NCBI GenBank assembly: GCA_026002305.1
Contig: BOBI01000067.1
Location: 1-11,304, forward strand
Direction of reading: 5' to 3'
From: Spirochaetia bacterium
GTDB taxonomy: Bacteria; Spirochaetota; Spirochaetia; Treponematales; Breznakiellaceae
Length of the DNA: 11,304 nucleotides
A model generated the notes under the pieces. It was not told the origin of the DNA, ran no database searches, and saw only the letters and a program-made list of their open reading frames with translations. The translations under genes and the position numbers were made by a program. Below are positions 1 through 6,685 of this stretch, piece after piece (the first letter of the stretch is position 1; every line of letters begins with the position of its first letter).

Positions 1-67
1 CAGCGGAAGCGGTTCAAAGGACGGTATAGCAAAAACCAGGCAGGATCAAGAAAAAAAACAGAAGCCT
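1..67 (+). repeat. Left arm of 67-bp perfect inverted repeat
   Basis: Bases 1-67 are the exact reverse complement of 685-751. Identity stops at base 68 (A here, G on the other side). The left limit is set only by the window edge, so the true repeat may be longer. The arm encodes the helicase segment starting SGSGSKDG. See the findings for interpretation. Confidence 0.95.
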
Positions 68-289
68 AGAAACAAGGCTAAAAACGAAATTACGGCGGCA
101 AAAGAAAAAATTGACCGCGCCGCGCAGACGGGCGGGCAAAAAAAAGAAGCGGGCAAGAAACACAGGCGGCGTCCGGCAAAAACCGCCGCGGTAAACCTTT
201 CGCATAACGCAGCGCAGCCTGCGGCGCAATCCGTCAAAAAACCGGCTGGGATTTTGTCTGTGCTAAAAAGTTTATTCAAGAAAAAATGA
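2..289 (+). CDS. 3' end of DEAD-box helicase gene (partial, cut by left edge)
   Basis: Reading from base 2 gives 95 codons to a TGA at 287-289. The first 22 residues are identical to residues 483-504 of the helicase encoded on the minus strand at 595-2196, so this is the C-terminal end of the same protein. The remaining 73 residues are very rich in Lys, Arg, Ala and Gln and end in three lysines, as expected for an RNA-binding tail of a RhlE/CsdA-like helicase. This looks like the native C-terminus: joined to residues 1-482 of the minus-strand copy it would give a protein of about 577 residues. The catalytic core of this plus-strand copy would lie left of the window. The next gene starts 39 bases downstream on the same strand. 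Confidence 0.8.
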   Translation, partial: SGSGSKDGIAKTRQDQEKKQKPRNKAKNEITAAKEKIDRAAQTGGQKKEAGKKHRRRPAKTAAVNLSHNAAQPAAQSVKKPAGILSVLKSLFKKK

Positions 290-328
290 ATTTAACCACA
301 AGATCACACGAAGGAATAGGAGTCAATC

Positions 329-571
329 ATGTTACTAACAGTTCAAGGTTTTTTTGAAGAAGGTAAATTCATCCCAAGCGAACCGGTAAAAATACCTGAA
401 CACAAAAGAGCTATCGTTACGATTCTGGATGAAAACGAAGATGATAGAAAAAAACGGCAGATGACAGATTTAGCGGAATGTTACAGGCTGCTTGATGAGA
501 GTATGGATGAGGAAGTGCCGGATTTTCCGCGTGCAAACCTTCATCGTAAGGTTGAAAATTGGATTTGTTGA
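329..571 (+). CDS. Small antitoxin-like protein (80 aa)
   Basis: ATG at 329 has a good ribosome binding site, AGGAG, six bases upstream. The 80-residue product has a short N-terminal beta-rich half (VQGFFEEGKFIPSEPVKIP, then AIVTILDE) and an acidic, helical second half ending in a cysteine. The N-terminal pattern, a strand followed by GKFIPSEPV and a second VTI strand, resembles small DNA-binding antitoxin-type proteins of the DUF104/AF2212-like and related groups, which usually precede a toxin gene. That is a resemblance from memory. Here the next gene, 27 bases downstream, begins a macro domain rather than a PIN, RelE or MazF toxin. A toxin-antitoxin role is therefore unproven, and the protein could simply be a small regulator. 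Confidence 0.7.
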   Translation: MLLTVQGFFEEGKFIPSEPVKIPEHKRAIVTILDENEDDRKKRQMTDLAECYRLLDESMDEEVPDFPRANLHRKVENWIC

Positions 572-594
572 TTATTTTTTTGGCGAGAGGTGTT

Positions 595-2196
595 TTAAAT
601 GGTAAATTTTGAACTTGTACAGGGCGACATTACAAAAGTAAAAGTAGACGCCATCGTGAGTGCGGGAAACGCTACCCTTGTTACAGGCTTCTGTTTTTTT
701 TCTTGATCCTGCCTGGTTTTTGCTATACCGTCCTTTGAACCGCTTCCGCTGTACTTCGATTTATAGAACTTTATGCGATCCTCAAACCGCATCCCGGCAA
801 CTTCCGGCGAAATTTCGCCTTCTTCTTTAAAACCCGCATTTTCTTTGGCGGCAAATTTGTTTTTATGCTGCCCCTTTTTTTTATTTTTATCAAACGGTTT
901 TTTATTCTCAAAAGACCGTTCTTCTTTAAACCGATCTTCTCTGGGCATGTCTTCCCGTTTTCTGTTTCTACCTTCGTGGAGCCTACCCTTGAATTGCGGA
1001 CGCGGTTCATGCGGCGCGCGCTGGCCGCGGTCTTTTGGACGCGCCGCTTCCGGCGCTATATCTTCCGCAAACATTTCTTCGGAGGCAACCTTCGACGGTA
1101 TTTTTTTACCGATATAGCGCTCAATACCCGCCAGCTCGTAAATATCTTGCTCGCTTGCAAAAGTTATGGCTCTGCCGGATTTTCCGGCGCGGGCGGTACG
1201 CCCAATACGGTGAACATAGTTTTCCGTTTCGCGAGGAATGTCGTAATTAACAACAAGTGCAAGACTGTCAACGTCCAGCCCGCGCGCGGCAACATCGGTG
1301 GCAACAAGGAAACTAACCTTTCCCCCTTTAAAGTCGTCGATAACGGCAAGCCTTCTAGACTGCGCCAGATCGCCGGAAATATAATCGACCTTTATACCGT
1401 TGGCACGGAGACGGTGGGTTATTTTCTCGGTATAACGTTTTGTATTACAAAAAATGAGCGCGCTTTCCGGCTTTTCATTTTGAAAAATACCTAACAACAG
1501 GCGGAATTTGTCGCCTGATGAAACATGATAAAGCACCTGATCGATCTCATCAACAGTAACAGACTCCGGCTCTATCTCAATTTCAACCGGTTTTTTTGTG
1601 TACTCCCACGCGAGGTTTTTTACATAGTTGTTTAACGTGGCGCTAAAAAGCATAGTCTGGCGCTTATCCGCGGGCGGCAGCACCTTTATCAGCTTGCGAA
1701 GGTCGGGATAAAAGCCCATATCAAACATACGGTCGGCCTCGTCCAAAACCAGAAACCCGATATTCATCAGATTCATGGTACCGCTGGCGTTCAGGTCCAG
1801 CACACGACCGGGGGTCCCTACCAGAATCTGGGCATCGTCTCGCAAAAGCGCCGTCTGATTCCCGTAACCCACGCCCCCATAAAAAGCGCCCGTCTTAAAG
1901 TTGAGGTATTTGCCCAAAACGCGCATCTCGTCCTCTACCTGCACAGCCAATTCGCGGGTAGGAACCATAATTAGCGCTTTGCGCCCGGCAAGCAGCGGCT
2001 CGTTTAAAAGACGCTGGATAATAACGATTAAGTAGGCGGCGGTTTTCCCCGTCCCTGTTTGCGACTGAACGTATATGTCGCACCCGCTAAACGCGTTGGC
2101 AATAACCTGTTCCTGAACCGGCGTAGCTGTAAGATAGCCGGCTTCCGTAAGGGCACGCTTTAGATCGGGATGTAGTTCCAATGTTGAAAAATCCAT
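595..2196 (-). CDS. DEAD-box ATP-dependent RNA helicase with chimeric C-terminus
   Basis: The gene encodes an ATP-dependent RNA-unwinding enzyme of the DEAD-box family, acting in the cytoplasm on structured RNA, for example in ribosome assembly or mRNA decay. Two RecA-like domains are complete: Q-motif region (TPVQEQ, about 25-30), Walker A SQTGTGKT (45-52), PTRELA (79-84), GTPGR (127-131), DEAD (152-155), SAT (185-187), IFCNTK (248-253), ATDVAARGLD (299-308) and HRIGRTAR (329-336). Residues from about 380 form a basic, low-complexity tail typical of RhlE/CsdA-type helicases. ATG at 2196 is preceded by AAAGGA. Residues 1-504 are native. The last 29 residues (505-533) are translated from the antisense strand of the macro gene and are almost certainly not a natural terminus. 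The native tail is at 68-289. The gene is divergent from fliS. Confidence 0.93.
   Translation of the reverse strand: MDFSTLELHPDLKRALTEAGYLTATPVQEQVIANAFSGCDIYVQSQTGTGKTAAYLIVIIQRLLNEPLLAGRKALIMVPTRELAVQVEDEMRVLGKYLNFKTGAFYGGVGYGNQTALLRDDAQILVGTPGRVLDLNASGTMNLMNIGFLVLDEADRMFDMGFYPDLRKLIKVLPPADKRQTMLFSATLNNYVKNLAWEYTKKPVEIEIEPESVTVDEIDQVLYHVSSGDKFRLLLGIFQNEKPESALIFCNTKRYTEKITHRLRANGIKVDYISGDLAQSRRLAVIDDFKGGKVSFLVATDVAARGLDVDSLALVVNYDIPRETENYVHRIGRTARAGKSGRAITFASEQDIYELAGIERYIGKKIPSKVASEEMFAEDIAPEAARPKDRGQRAPHEPRPQFKGRLHEGRNRKREDMPREDRFKEERSFENKKPFDKNKKKGQHKNKFAAKENAGFKEEGEISPEVAGMRFEDRIKFYKSKYSGSGSKDGIAKTRQDQEKKQKPVTRVAFPALTMASTFTFVMSPCTSSKFTI
599..706 (+). pseudogene. 5' fragment of a macro-domain gene, broken by the fold-back junction
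   Basis: ATG at 599 follows a purine-rich GCGAGAGG site. The first 30 codons read as the start of a macro domain (ADP-ribose-binding fold): ELVQGDITKVKVDAIVSAGN matches the conserved GDIT and DAIVNAAN signatures of the family, with SAGN in place of NAAN. After codon 30 (688) the frame enters the antisense of the helicase gene and stops at 704-706. About 140 residues of a normal macro domain are missing, including the second phosphate-binding loop. The break coincides with the start of the right inverted-repeat arm at 685, so the truncation comes from that junction and the intact gene probably exists elsewhere or in the true genome arrangement. This copy differs in DNA sequence from the macro gene near 8734. 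Confidence 0.75.
685..751 (-). repeat. Right arm of 67-bp perfect inverted repeat
   Basis: This is the exact reverse complement of 1-67, with a 617-base spacer between the arms. It lies inside the minus-strand helicase gene (codons for residues 483-504). Its lower end at 685 marks the point where native helicase sequence joins macro-gene sequence. The shared AGGC at the join could be microhomology. Confidence 0.95.
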
Positions 2197-2503
2197 TTAT
2201 CCTTTAATGTTACCCAAAAATTAACGGAAAAGCTATAGAGCGGAATCCCTTTGCTGTTTTAATACCAAGTTGGATTAGCGGAAAGTTCACCGGCGGAATT
2301 AGTTAAAACTGTCGAATTGCGCCGAATTTTTTGTACAAAAAGGCAAATAATTTGCGTAAGAAAACAAGCAACTGCGTAAGGGCTGCACCGTCTGCCACCT
2401 TACCAAAATCAATAAAAACCTTTACTCTGGTTTTCAGATTGCCGAAAATTATTGAAAGCGGACCGCGACGCCTGCTTCTATAAAACTTAATTTGGAGTGA
2501 AAA
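2197..2503. promoter_or_regulatory. Divergent intergenic region between helicase and fliS
   Basis: These 307 bases separate two diverging genes and should hold promoters for both. GCCGAAAA at 2441-2448, 55 bases before the fliS start, is one base from the flagellar sigma-28 -10 consensus GCCGATAA. The matching -35 block is poor, so this is only a candidate. A ribosome binding site GGAG (2493-2496) lies seven bases before the GTG start of fliS. I see no convincing coding sequence, strong terminator or riboswitch here. Confidence 0.35.
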
Positions 2504-2953
2504 GTGGCACAAACAAACGCATTAAGAGCTTATCGTGATACTAGAATTAAAACGGCCAGCCAGGGGCAGCTTATAATTATGCTCTACGATGGAGCTATAA
2601 AAAACTTGGAACATTCGTTGGAATTGATGAGGGCCAATAGCGTCGTAAAACGCGATCCCTCTAAAATTGAAGAAACCGGCAAGGCTGTCCTTAAAGCGCA
2701 GGAAATTGTTACCGAGCTTATGGTTTCGCTTGACTTTGAGGCGGGCGGCGAGATAGCAAAAAACCTTTTTGCACTTTATACGTGGTTTAACAAGGAACTT
2801 TTGGAAGCTCATGTTGAATCCAACGAAAAACGAATCAGGGTAGTATGTAATATGCTCTGTGATTTGCGCAAAACATGGGCGGAAACCGTAGCTTCGCAGT
2901 CTGCCGCCGTTAACGGTGGTTCCGCTGCAAGCGGTCTTAACATAGCGGGCTAA
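2504..2953 (+). CDS. fliS: Flagellin export chaperone FliS
   Basis: FliS binds the C-terminal region of newly made flagellin in the cytoplasm and keeps it unpolymerised until export through the flagellar type III apparatus. The 149-residue product shows the family's features: an N-terminal YRDTRIKTASQGQLIIMLYDGAI segment (the Y-x-x-x-x-I-x-T/S-A-S-x-x-x-L-I-x-M-L-Y-D-G-A pattern), then a helical bundle with KAQEIVTELMVSLDFEAGGEIAKNL and LYTWFNKELLEAH. The length is close to the usual 120-150. The start is GTG with GGAG seven bases upstream. A small Ala/Gly/Ser-rich tail (about 135-149) is non-conserved. It is followed after nine bases by the flgN-like gene, so the two are very likely co-transcribed and used together during flagellar assembly. 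Confidence 0.93.
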   Translation: MAQTNALRAYRDTRIKTASQGQLIIMLYDGAIKNLEHSLELMRANSVVKRDPSKIEETGKAVLKAQEIVTELMVSLDFEAGGEIAKNLFALYTWFNKELLEAHVESNEKRIRVVCNMLCDLRKTWAETVASQSAAVNGGSAASGLNIAG

Positions 2954-2962
2954 CTTAACAAA

Positions 2963-3445
2963 ATGCCCGCCGCACAGGCCGTTACAACGCTTTCCGATCG
3001 TGAAATAAATGAGCGGGTGGCAATTCTTAAACGTTTCAGATCGTTGCTTCTGGAGCAAAAATCCCGTTTTGTTACCTACCTTGATGTGCTGGACAAACAG
3101 AAAACCCAGATTGAAGAAGGCTCAGGCGATTTGGAAGGGCACATCGAGCTGGAAGAAAAGCTGGTGTCCGATATTTTATCCATACAAAAAACAATCACGC
3201 CCATGCAGCCGCTTTACAAGGCGGCTTGGAAGGGCGGCGCCCCTGAAATTACTGAAATTACCCGAACTTTGGAAACATTAAAAGCGGAAACAGCCCGCCG
3301 CGCCGCCGAAAATAAAAACCTGCTGCAACAACGGATGACGGAATTAAAACAAGAGCTTAAAACACTTGCCGCCAACCCGTTTAAAAAACGACGCCCCGTC
3401 TACGGCGACAATGCGCAGCCCATGTTGATTGATATAAAAGGCTAG
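2963..3445 (+). CDS. FlgN-like flagellar protein (putative export chaperone)
   Basis: The 160-residue product is almost entirely helical and rich in charged residues: heptad-like stretches run through ILKRFRSLLLEQKSRF, IELEEKLVSDILSIQK and the region around 105-140. This coiled-coil-like shape, the size and the position nine bases after fliS fit FlgN, the chaperone of the hook-filament junction proteins FlgK and FlgL. I do not see a diagnostic FlgN motif, so the assignment rests on architecture and context. There is no clear ribosome binding site before ATG 2963, which suggests translation is coupled to fliS. The C-terminus is basic (PFKKRRP) and ends MLIDIKG. An alternative is another flagellar coiled-coil protein such as a FliJ-like factor. 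Confidence 0.65.
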   Translation: MPAAQAVTTLSDREINERVAILKRFRSLLLEQKSRFVTYLDVLDKQKTQIEEGSGDLEGHIELEEKLVSDILSIQKTITPMQPLYKAAWKGGAPEITEITRTLETLKAETARRAAENKNLLQQRMTELKQELKTLAANPFKKRRPVYGDNAQPMLIDIKG

Positions 3446-3694
3446 TATGTAAAAAGGGTTAATACAGCAATTCTGAAATTTGGCGCAAAGCATCAGAGTT
3501 TCTGTTGCCCTGCAGATTGTATAGTGCTTTTAATTCTGCACAGGCGCACAACTGCGGGGTATTCTACAAATACATTTTTTCTGCCTTTAACACAAAAACG
3601 GGTGGCGGTTTAATACCGTCCGCACGCCACGCCTTGCTTGCGTGCGAGGGCTTGCGAATTTGGTGCCAGGCACCCTTCAAGCATTGCTGGAGGT
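3446..3694. repeat. Non-coding stretch with two GC-rich palindromes (REP-like)
   Basis: No gene is supported in this stretch between the flgN-like gene and the insertion sequence. It contains CGCACGC (3621-3627) and GCGTGCG (3640-3646), a perfect 7-bp stem with a 12-base loop. It also contains GGTGCCAGGCACC (3662-3674), a perfect 6-bp palindrome around one base. The second type of palindrome, flanked by T and C runs, resembles dispersed REP-type elements. Neither stem is followed by a T-tract, so they are not clear intrinsic terminators, although they could act as such or as mRNA-protecting structures. Confidence 0.4.
3686..3693. repeat. Target-site duplication, left copy (GCTGGAGG)
   Basis: GCTGGAGG lies directly outside the left inverted repeat of the insertion sequence, and the same eight bases are at 5204-5211 outside the right end. 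A ninth base differs (T versus G). A duplication of 8-9 bp is expected for this type of element. Confidence 0.75.
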
Positions 3695-3696
3695 GG

Positions 3697-3714
3697 GCAA
3701 CAAATTTTCGTGGG
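3697..3714 (+). repeat. Left terminal inverted repeat of the IS
   Basis: GCAACAAATTTTCGTGGG is identical to the reverse complement of 5182-5199. It lies about 50 bases before the transposase start. Confidence 0.9.
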
Positions 3715-3765
3715 CAAATTTCAAAAAGGATGATACAATAAAATAAGCCTTTAGGGAGGGGCTTC

Positions 3766-5177
3766 TTGACGGGAAGGATAGATAGCAAACAAAAAGCACT
3801 AGATGCTATGGCGGCGGCTCTTGGAAACAGTATGGTTGATTTCAAGAATTTGTAGAAAAAAGGAGAGCTTGACATATCAAAAATTGAAGATCAATGGTCG
3901 GAATTACTTTTGAAAATGAAGGTAACCATTGCCGAATATTACAATGATTTAGCGGCAGATGTTAATGAAAAAGAACTGATCATAAAAAAAAGCGGAAATA
4001 AAATCAAACTTTGCTGCGGATTAAGTAAATATAATAAATAGAAAATACCGGATTACAGAAACGCGTTATTCAAACCGTAAACGGCGACCTTAATTTGAAT
4101 CGAAGCGCACTGCATTTACAGGTTTTCACAAATGACATACAACGAAAAGTGTTGTATAACGAAGCGTTAAAACCGGTGGACAAGGCGTTAAAAATAGACA
4201 AATTAGAAAACAGGATGACTCCCCGTATGGAAAATGAGACAGCTTTCCGGGGACAGAACCAAAGCTCATTTTATTGGACGGAATTTATTATGAGGGATAG
4301 ATTGGGATATTCAATTTCTTCTGAAACCATACGAAAAGTAACATATTCCGTAAGCAAAAAACTTTATGAAGGATATACTGAAAACGCCTGCAAAGCAGTC
4401 GAAAACATTACAAACATACCATTTACGCACTCAAAGCCTGGAGTTGTATATATAATGATTGACGGTGCAGCTATAAACACACGAAAACGGTTTAAAAATG
4501 ACTCTACATGGTGCGAAAACAAGCTGGTAATGGTTTTTAACAGTAATGATTTAAAATTGCGCGCGGATGGAATTGGCAAAGATATTTTGAGAAAAGAATA
4601 CGTTTCCTATATAGGAAATGTCGAACAGTTTAAAAAATATGTCCTTGAATGCGCAGTACGAAACGGCTATGGCGAATACGAAAAAACAGTTATTGTAAGT
4701 GATGGCGCGTCATGGATTCGGACAATGTGTGAAGAACTTTTCCCTGATGCCGTTCAGATATTAGACTGCTTTCATTTGATAGAAAATATAAATAAGTATG
4801 CAAAGTTTTTGTATGGGGAGGAGCCAAAAAATTATAAACCATGGGCAGATAAAATTATCGATCTGGCAATGAACGGTAAAATTAAAGAATTATTAGACAT
4901 TTTGGAACAATATAAAGACGCAAAAGATCGTCCCGAAGGCACACCTAATATTTACAAATATGTTTTTGACAACCGTAAGAAAATTGATTACGTCGGCTAC
5001 AAAAAATCCGGATTTTACATCGGCTCAGGCCCTGTTGAAAGTGCAAATAAAACTGTGCTCCAAAAACGCTGCAAGGGTCCCGGTATGACGTGGAATAAAG
5101 ATAACGCGCAATTTATGCTAACGCTTAGGTCGAAGGTGGAAAGTAAAATTTGGGGGCCATACAATAAAATAGCCTAA
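3766..5177 (+). pseudogene. Degenerate IS transposase gene (DDE type, ISKra4-like)
   Basis: A TTG start at 3766 follows a strong GGAGGGG site. The first frame runs 91 codons to TAG at 4039-4041 but is interrupted by TAG at 3853-3855. It then shifts to the frame that is open from 4038 to the TAA at 5175-5177. In that frame only about 19 residues precede TTG 4095, so a continuous open reading frame from there gives 360 residues. The body has the expected acidic landmarks: MIDGAAINTR, IVSDGASWIRTM followed by ILDCFHLIENI, and the C-terminal GSGPVESANKTV...RCKGPGMTW block. These match the DDE catalytic core of ISKra4-type transposases and, less well, the ISLre2/UPF0236 group. The N-terminal DNA-binding part is the broken piece. 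No standard slippery heptamer lies in the short overlap of frames, so I favour mutation over programmed frameshifting. Confidence 0.82.
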
Positions 5178-5181
5178 AATA

Positions 5182-5199
5182 CCCACGAAAATTTGTTGC
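5182..5199 (-). repeat. Right terminal inverted repeat of the IS
   Basis: This is the perfect 18-base complement of 3697-3714. It begins four bases after the transposase stop codon. Confidence 0.9.
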
Positions 5200-5203
5200 A
5201 CCC

Positions 5204-5219
5204 GCTGGAGGGCTGGAGG
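5204..5219. repeat. Target-site duplication, right copy, inside a tandem GCTGGAGG pair
   Basis: GCTGGAGG at 5204-5211 is the right target duplication, and it is followed at once by a second GCTGGAGG at 5212-5219. The left flank has only one copy. The second copy therefore belonged to the target site before insertion, or arose by slippage. Confidence 0.7.
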
Positions 5220-5274
5220 GGGAATATTTGGCTATTTTTATCATCGTACATCTTTTTTGCCATACCAGAAACAT

Positions 5275-5958
5275 CTATCTTCTTCTATTTGAAGAAATCA
5301 ACAATAACCGGACAAAGCTCATTATTGCAGTAAGCGCAGAAGCAACATACGTCAACGCCGCTGCTGTGAGTACTTTTTTAACGCCTTGCAGTTCATTTTG
5401 AGTAAGCACATTGTTCTTTCTTAAGAGGGCAATAGCTCTGGCGGAAGCGTTAAACTCGACAGGAAGTGTAATAAGATAAAACAGAACTGCCCCGCCAAAA
5501 AGTAATATGCCGATATTTATAATTAATGGCAACGAAAAGAAAATACCGGCAACGGCAAGTACCGGCCCAAACGAGGAACCAATATTTGCGATGGGAACTA
5601 ATGTACTTCGCAGTGCCAACGTACCATAGGATGCAGCGTGCTGTATTGCGTGTCCTGTTTCGTGCGCAGCAACACCGACTGCCGCTATTGAAGTTTTTGC
5701 ATATACCGGCGCTGAAAGACGTAACACTTTTGAAGACGGGTCATAGTGGTCGGTTAAAGAACCCGCGATACCTTCTATATGAACATCCCTAATACCGTTT
5801 ATCTGCAATAGATATGATGCCGCATCTGTTCCTGTTATGTTTTTTGAGCATGGTATTTTAGAGTATTTTGAAAATGTAGACTTCACATAAAACTGACAGA
5901 TTAGAGAAAGTAAGATTGTTGGTACAACTAAGACGAGATAGTAATAATCGAAATACAT
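5275..5958 (-). CDS. YugP-like membrane zinc metallopeptidase
   Basis: This is a membrane-embedded neutral zinc metallopeptidase of the Zn_peptidase_2 (YugP) family. Physiological substrates are not well defined; a role in turnover of membrane or envelope proteins is likely. The 227-residue length matches the family. A membrane helix at about 5-23 is followed by a soluble part and the zinc motif HETGH at 99-103, with His99 and His103 as ligands and Glu100 catalytic. Glu168 in LPVEFNASARA is the likely third ligand. Further membrane segments lie at about 121-145, 147-165 and 192-220. The start ATG 5958 has GGAG eight bases upstream. It is the last gene of the minus-strand convoy, 84 bases after the glycosyltransferase gene. 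Nothing in the active site looks damaged. Confidence 0.9.
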   Translation of the reverse strand: MYFDYYYLVLVVPTILLSLICQFYVKSTFSKYSKIPCSKNITGTDAASYLLQINGIRDVHIEGIAGSLTDHYDPSSKVLRLSAPVYAKTSIAAVGVAAHETGHAIQHAASYGTLALRSTLVPIANIGSSFGPVLAVAGIFFSLPLIINIGILLFGGAVLFYLITLPVEFNASARAIALLRKNNVLTQNELQGVKKVLTAAALTYVASALTAIMSFVRLLLISSNRRR

Positions 5959-6042
5959 GGGTTGGACTCCTTATTATTATTCTATATAAAGAAATATCAT
6001 TTACATAATATTCAAATTTACAAAAAATTACTAGAGAAAGAA

Positions 6043-6666
6043 TCATGACTCATATATTTTAAAATATTTTCTCGCGGAATGTTTCTTGTAAAGTTTAATC
6101 AAATATTCTTTTCTCGTTTTTATTTGTTCTAAACGCTTTAGGCTGAATTTTGTAGGAAGAGGATATTTTATCATAGAAACGATTTCTGCAGCTTGCTCTA
6201 TTGATATTGTTTCCCTGTCGGTAATACCAAGATTTGAATAGGCTTGAGACAATCCATTCATTCCAGTCCCATAGTAGGCAACATTTAAATATATTTTTGG
6301 TATTGCAGTTTTGGGCACAATAGAAGCAATTGTTGTCGCAAGAAATATTTCACTAATTTTTCTCTGAAAAGTTTTTTCAAAATCATTGGTTAACACTCTT
6401 ACTAATTGCTGTTCAATTGTGCTTGCTCCTTCAATTTTATTGTAAAATATCCTATTAAATATGGCTCTGAGTAATGCAACGATGTCAAAACCAATATGGT
6501 AATAAAATCTGTGGTCTTCCCCTGAAATTAGAATTTTTGAAATTGTATTTAAACCGTTAGTATTATCATATTTAACTAATTCATATTCTGCGAGAAGTCT
6601 ATCCTTGAGTAGATTGTATTTGTTATTGTAAATTCGTATAGCAATATATTGAAACATCTTACGCAT
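6043..6666 (-). CDS. Stand-alone peptidoglycan glycosyltransferase domain (GT51)
   Basis: The product is a GT51 domain, which polymerises lipid II into glycan strands at the outer face of the cytoplasmic membrane. Motif 1 is GEDHRFYYHIGFD (49-61), motif 2 EGASTIEQQLVR (79-90), motif 3 RKISE (102-106) and motif 4 IPKIYLNVAYYGTG (122-135). From family knowledge the catalytic glutamates are Glu50 and Glu106, and both are present. The protein is only 207 residues and lacks a transpeptidase domain, like monofunctional MtgA-type enzymes. Unusually, no clear N-terminal membrane anchor is seen: the first 25 residues are mixed polar and hydrophobic. It may be missing an anchor, use an amphipathic one, or be a diverged accessory enzyme. 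ATG 6666 has GGAAAA upstream and lies 19 bases after the preceding gene. Confidence 0.88.
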   Translation of the reverse strand: MRKMFQYIAIRIYNNKYNLLKDRLLAEYELVKYDNTNGLNTISKILISGEDHRFYYHIGFDIVALLRAIFNRIFYNKIEGASTIEQQLVRVLTNDFEKTFQRKISEIFLATTIASIVPKTAIPKIYLNVAYYGTGMNGLSQAYSNLGITDRETISIEQAAEIVSMIKYPLPTKFSLKRLEQIKTRKEYLIKLYKKHSARKYFKIYES

Positions 6667-6685
6667 TAATATTTTCCATTAACTA

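Larger units (their letters stand above)
3695..5203 (+). mobile_element. Insertion sequence, ISKra4-like (or ISLre2-like), about 1.5 kb
   Basis: The element is bounded by inverted repeats sharing 18 identical bases, GCAACAAATTTTCGTGGG at 3697-3714 and its complement at 5182-5199. The ends probably start GGG: the right end reads GGGTGCAAC and the left GGGCAAC, as if two bases were lost on the left. GCTGGAGG flanks both sides. It carries one transposase gene on the plus strand that is broken by a stop and a frameshift, so this copy is probably inactive on its own. Family choice rests on the transposase motif GSGPVESANK...GMTW, GGG ends, size and 8-9-bp duplication, all of which fit ISKra4. It sits between a flagellar pair and the convergent minus-strand convoy. 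Confidence 0.85.

Noticed and set aside
1..751. Phase-variable invertible promoter or C-terminal shufflon
   Set aside because: Flipping 68-684 would fix the helicase tail, but the macro gene would run into the same arm both ways, and no recombinase gene is nearby; kept only as a less likely reading.
773..1494. Plus-strand open frames of 114 and 209 codons
   Set aside because: They lie antisense to the DEAD-box helicase, whose motifs are unmistakable, and their translations show no domain.
2303..2512. Minus-strand open frame of 69 codons in the helicase-fliS gap
   Set aside because: Its start overlaps the fliS start, there is no ribosome binding site and no known pattern; it is likely chance.
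2522..3058. Minus-strand open frame of 178 codons
   Set aside because: It is antisense to fliS and the start of the flgN-like gene and has no recognisable features.
3505..3875. Open frames on both strands across the left end of the IS
   Set aside because: They run through the palindromes, the target duplication and the terminal repeat, so they cannot be conserved genes.
4030..4045. Programmed -1 frameshift in the transposase
   Set aside because: The overlap of the two frames is only about four bases and holds no slippery heptamer, and there is a further in-frame stop upstream.
5858..6046. Minus-strand open frame of 62 codons
   Set aside because: It overlaps the start of the zinc protease in another frame, and the protease has a good ribosome binding site.
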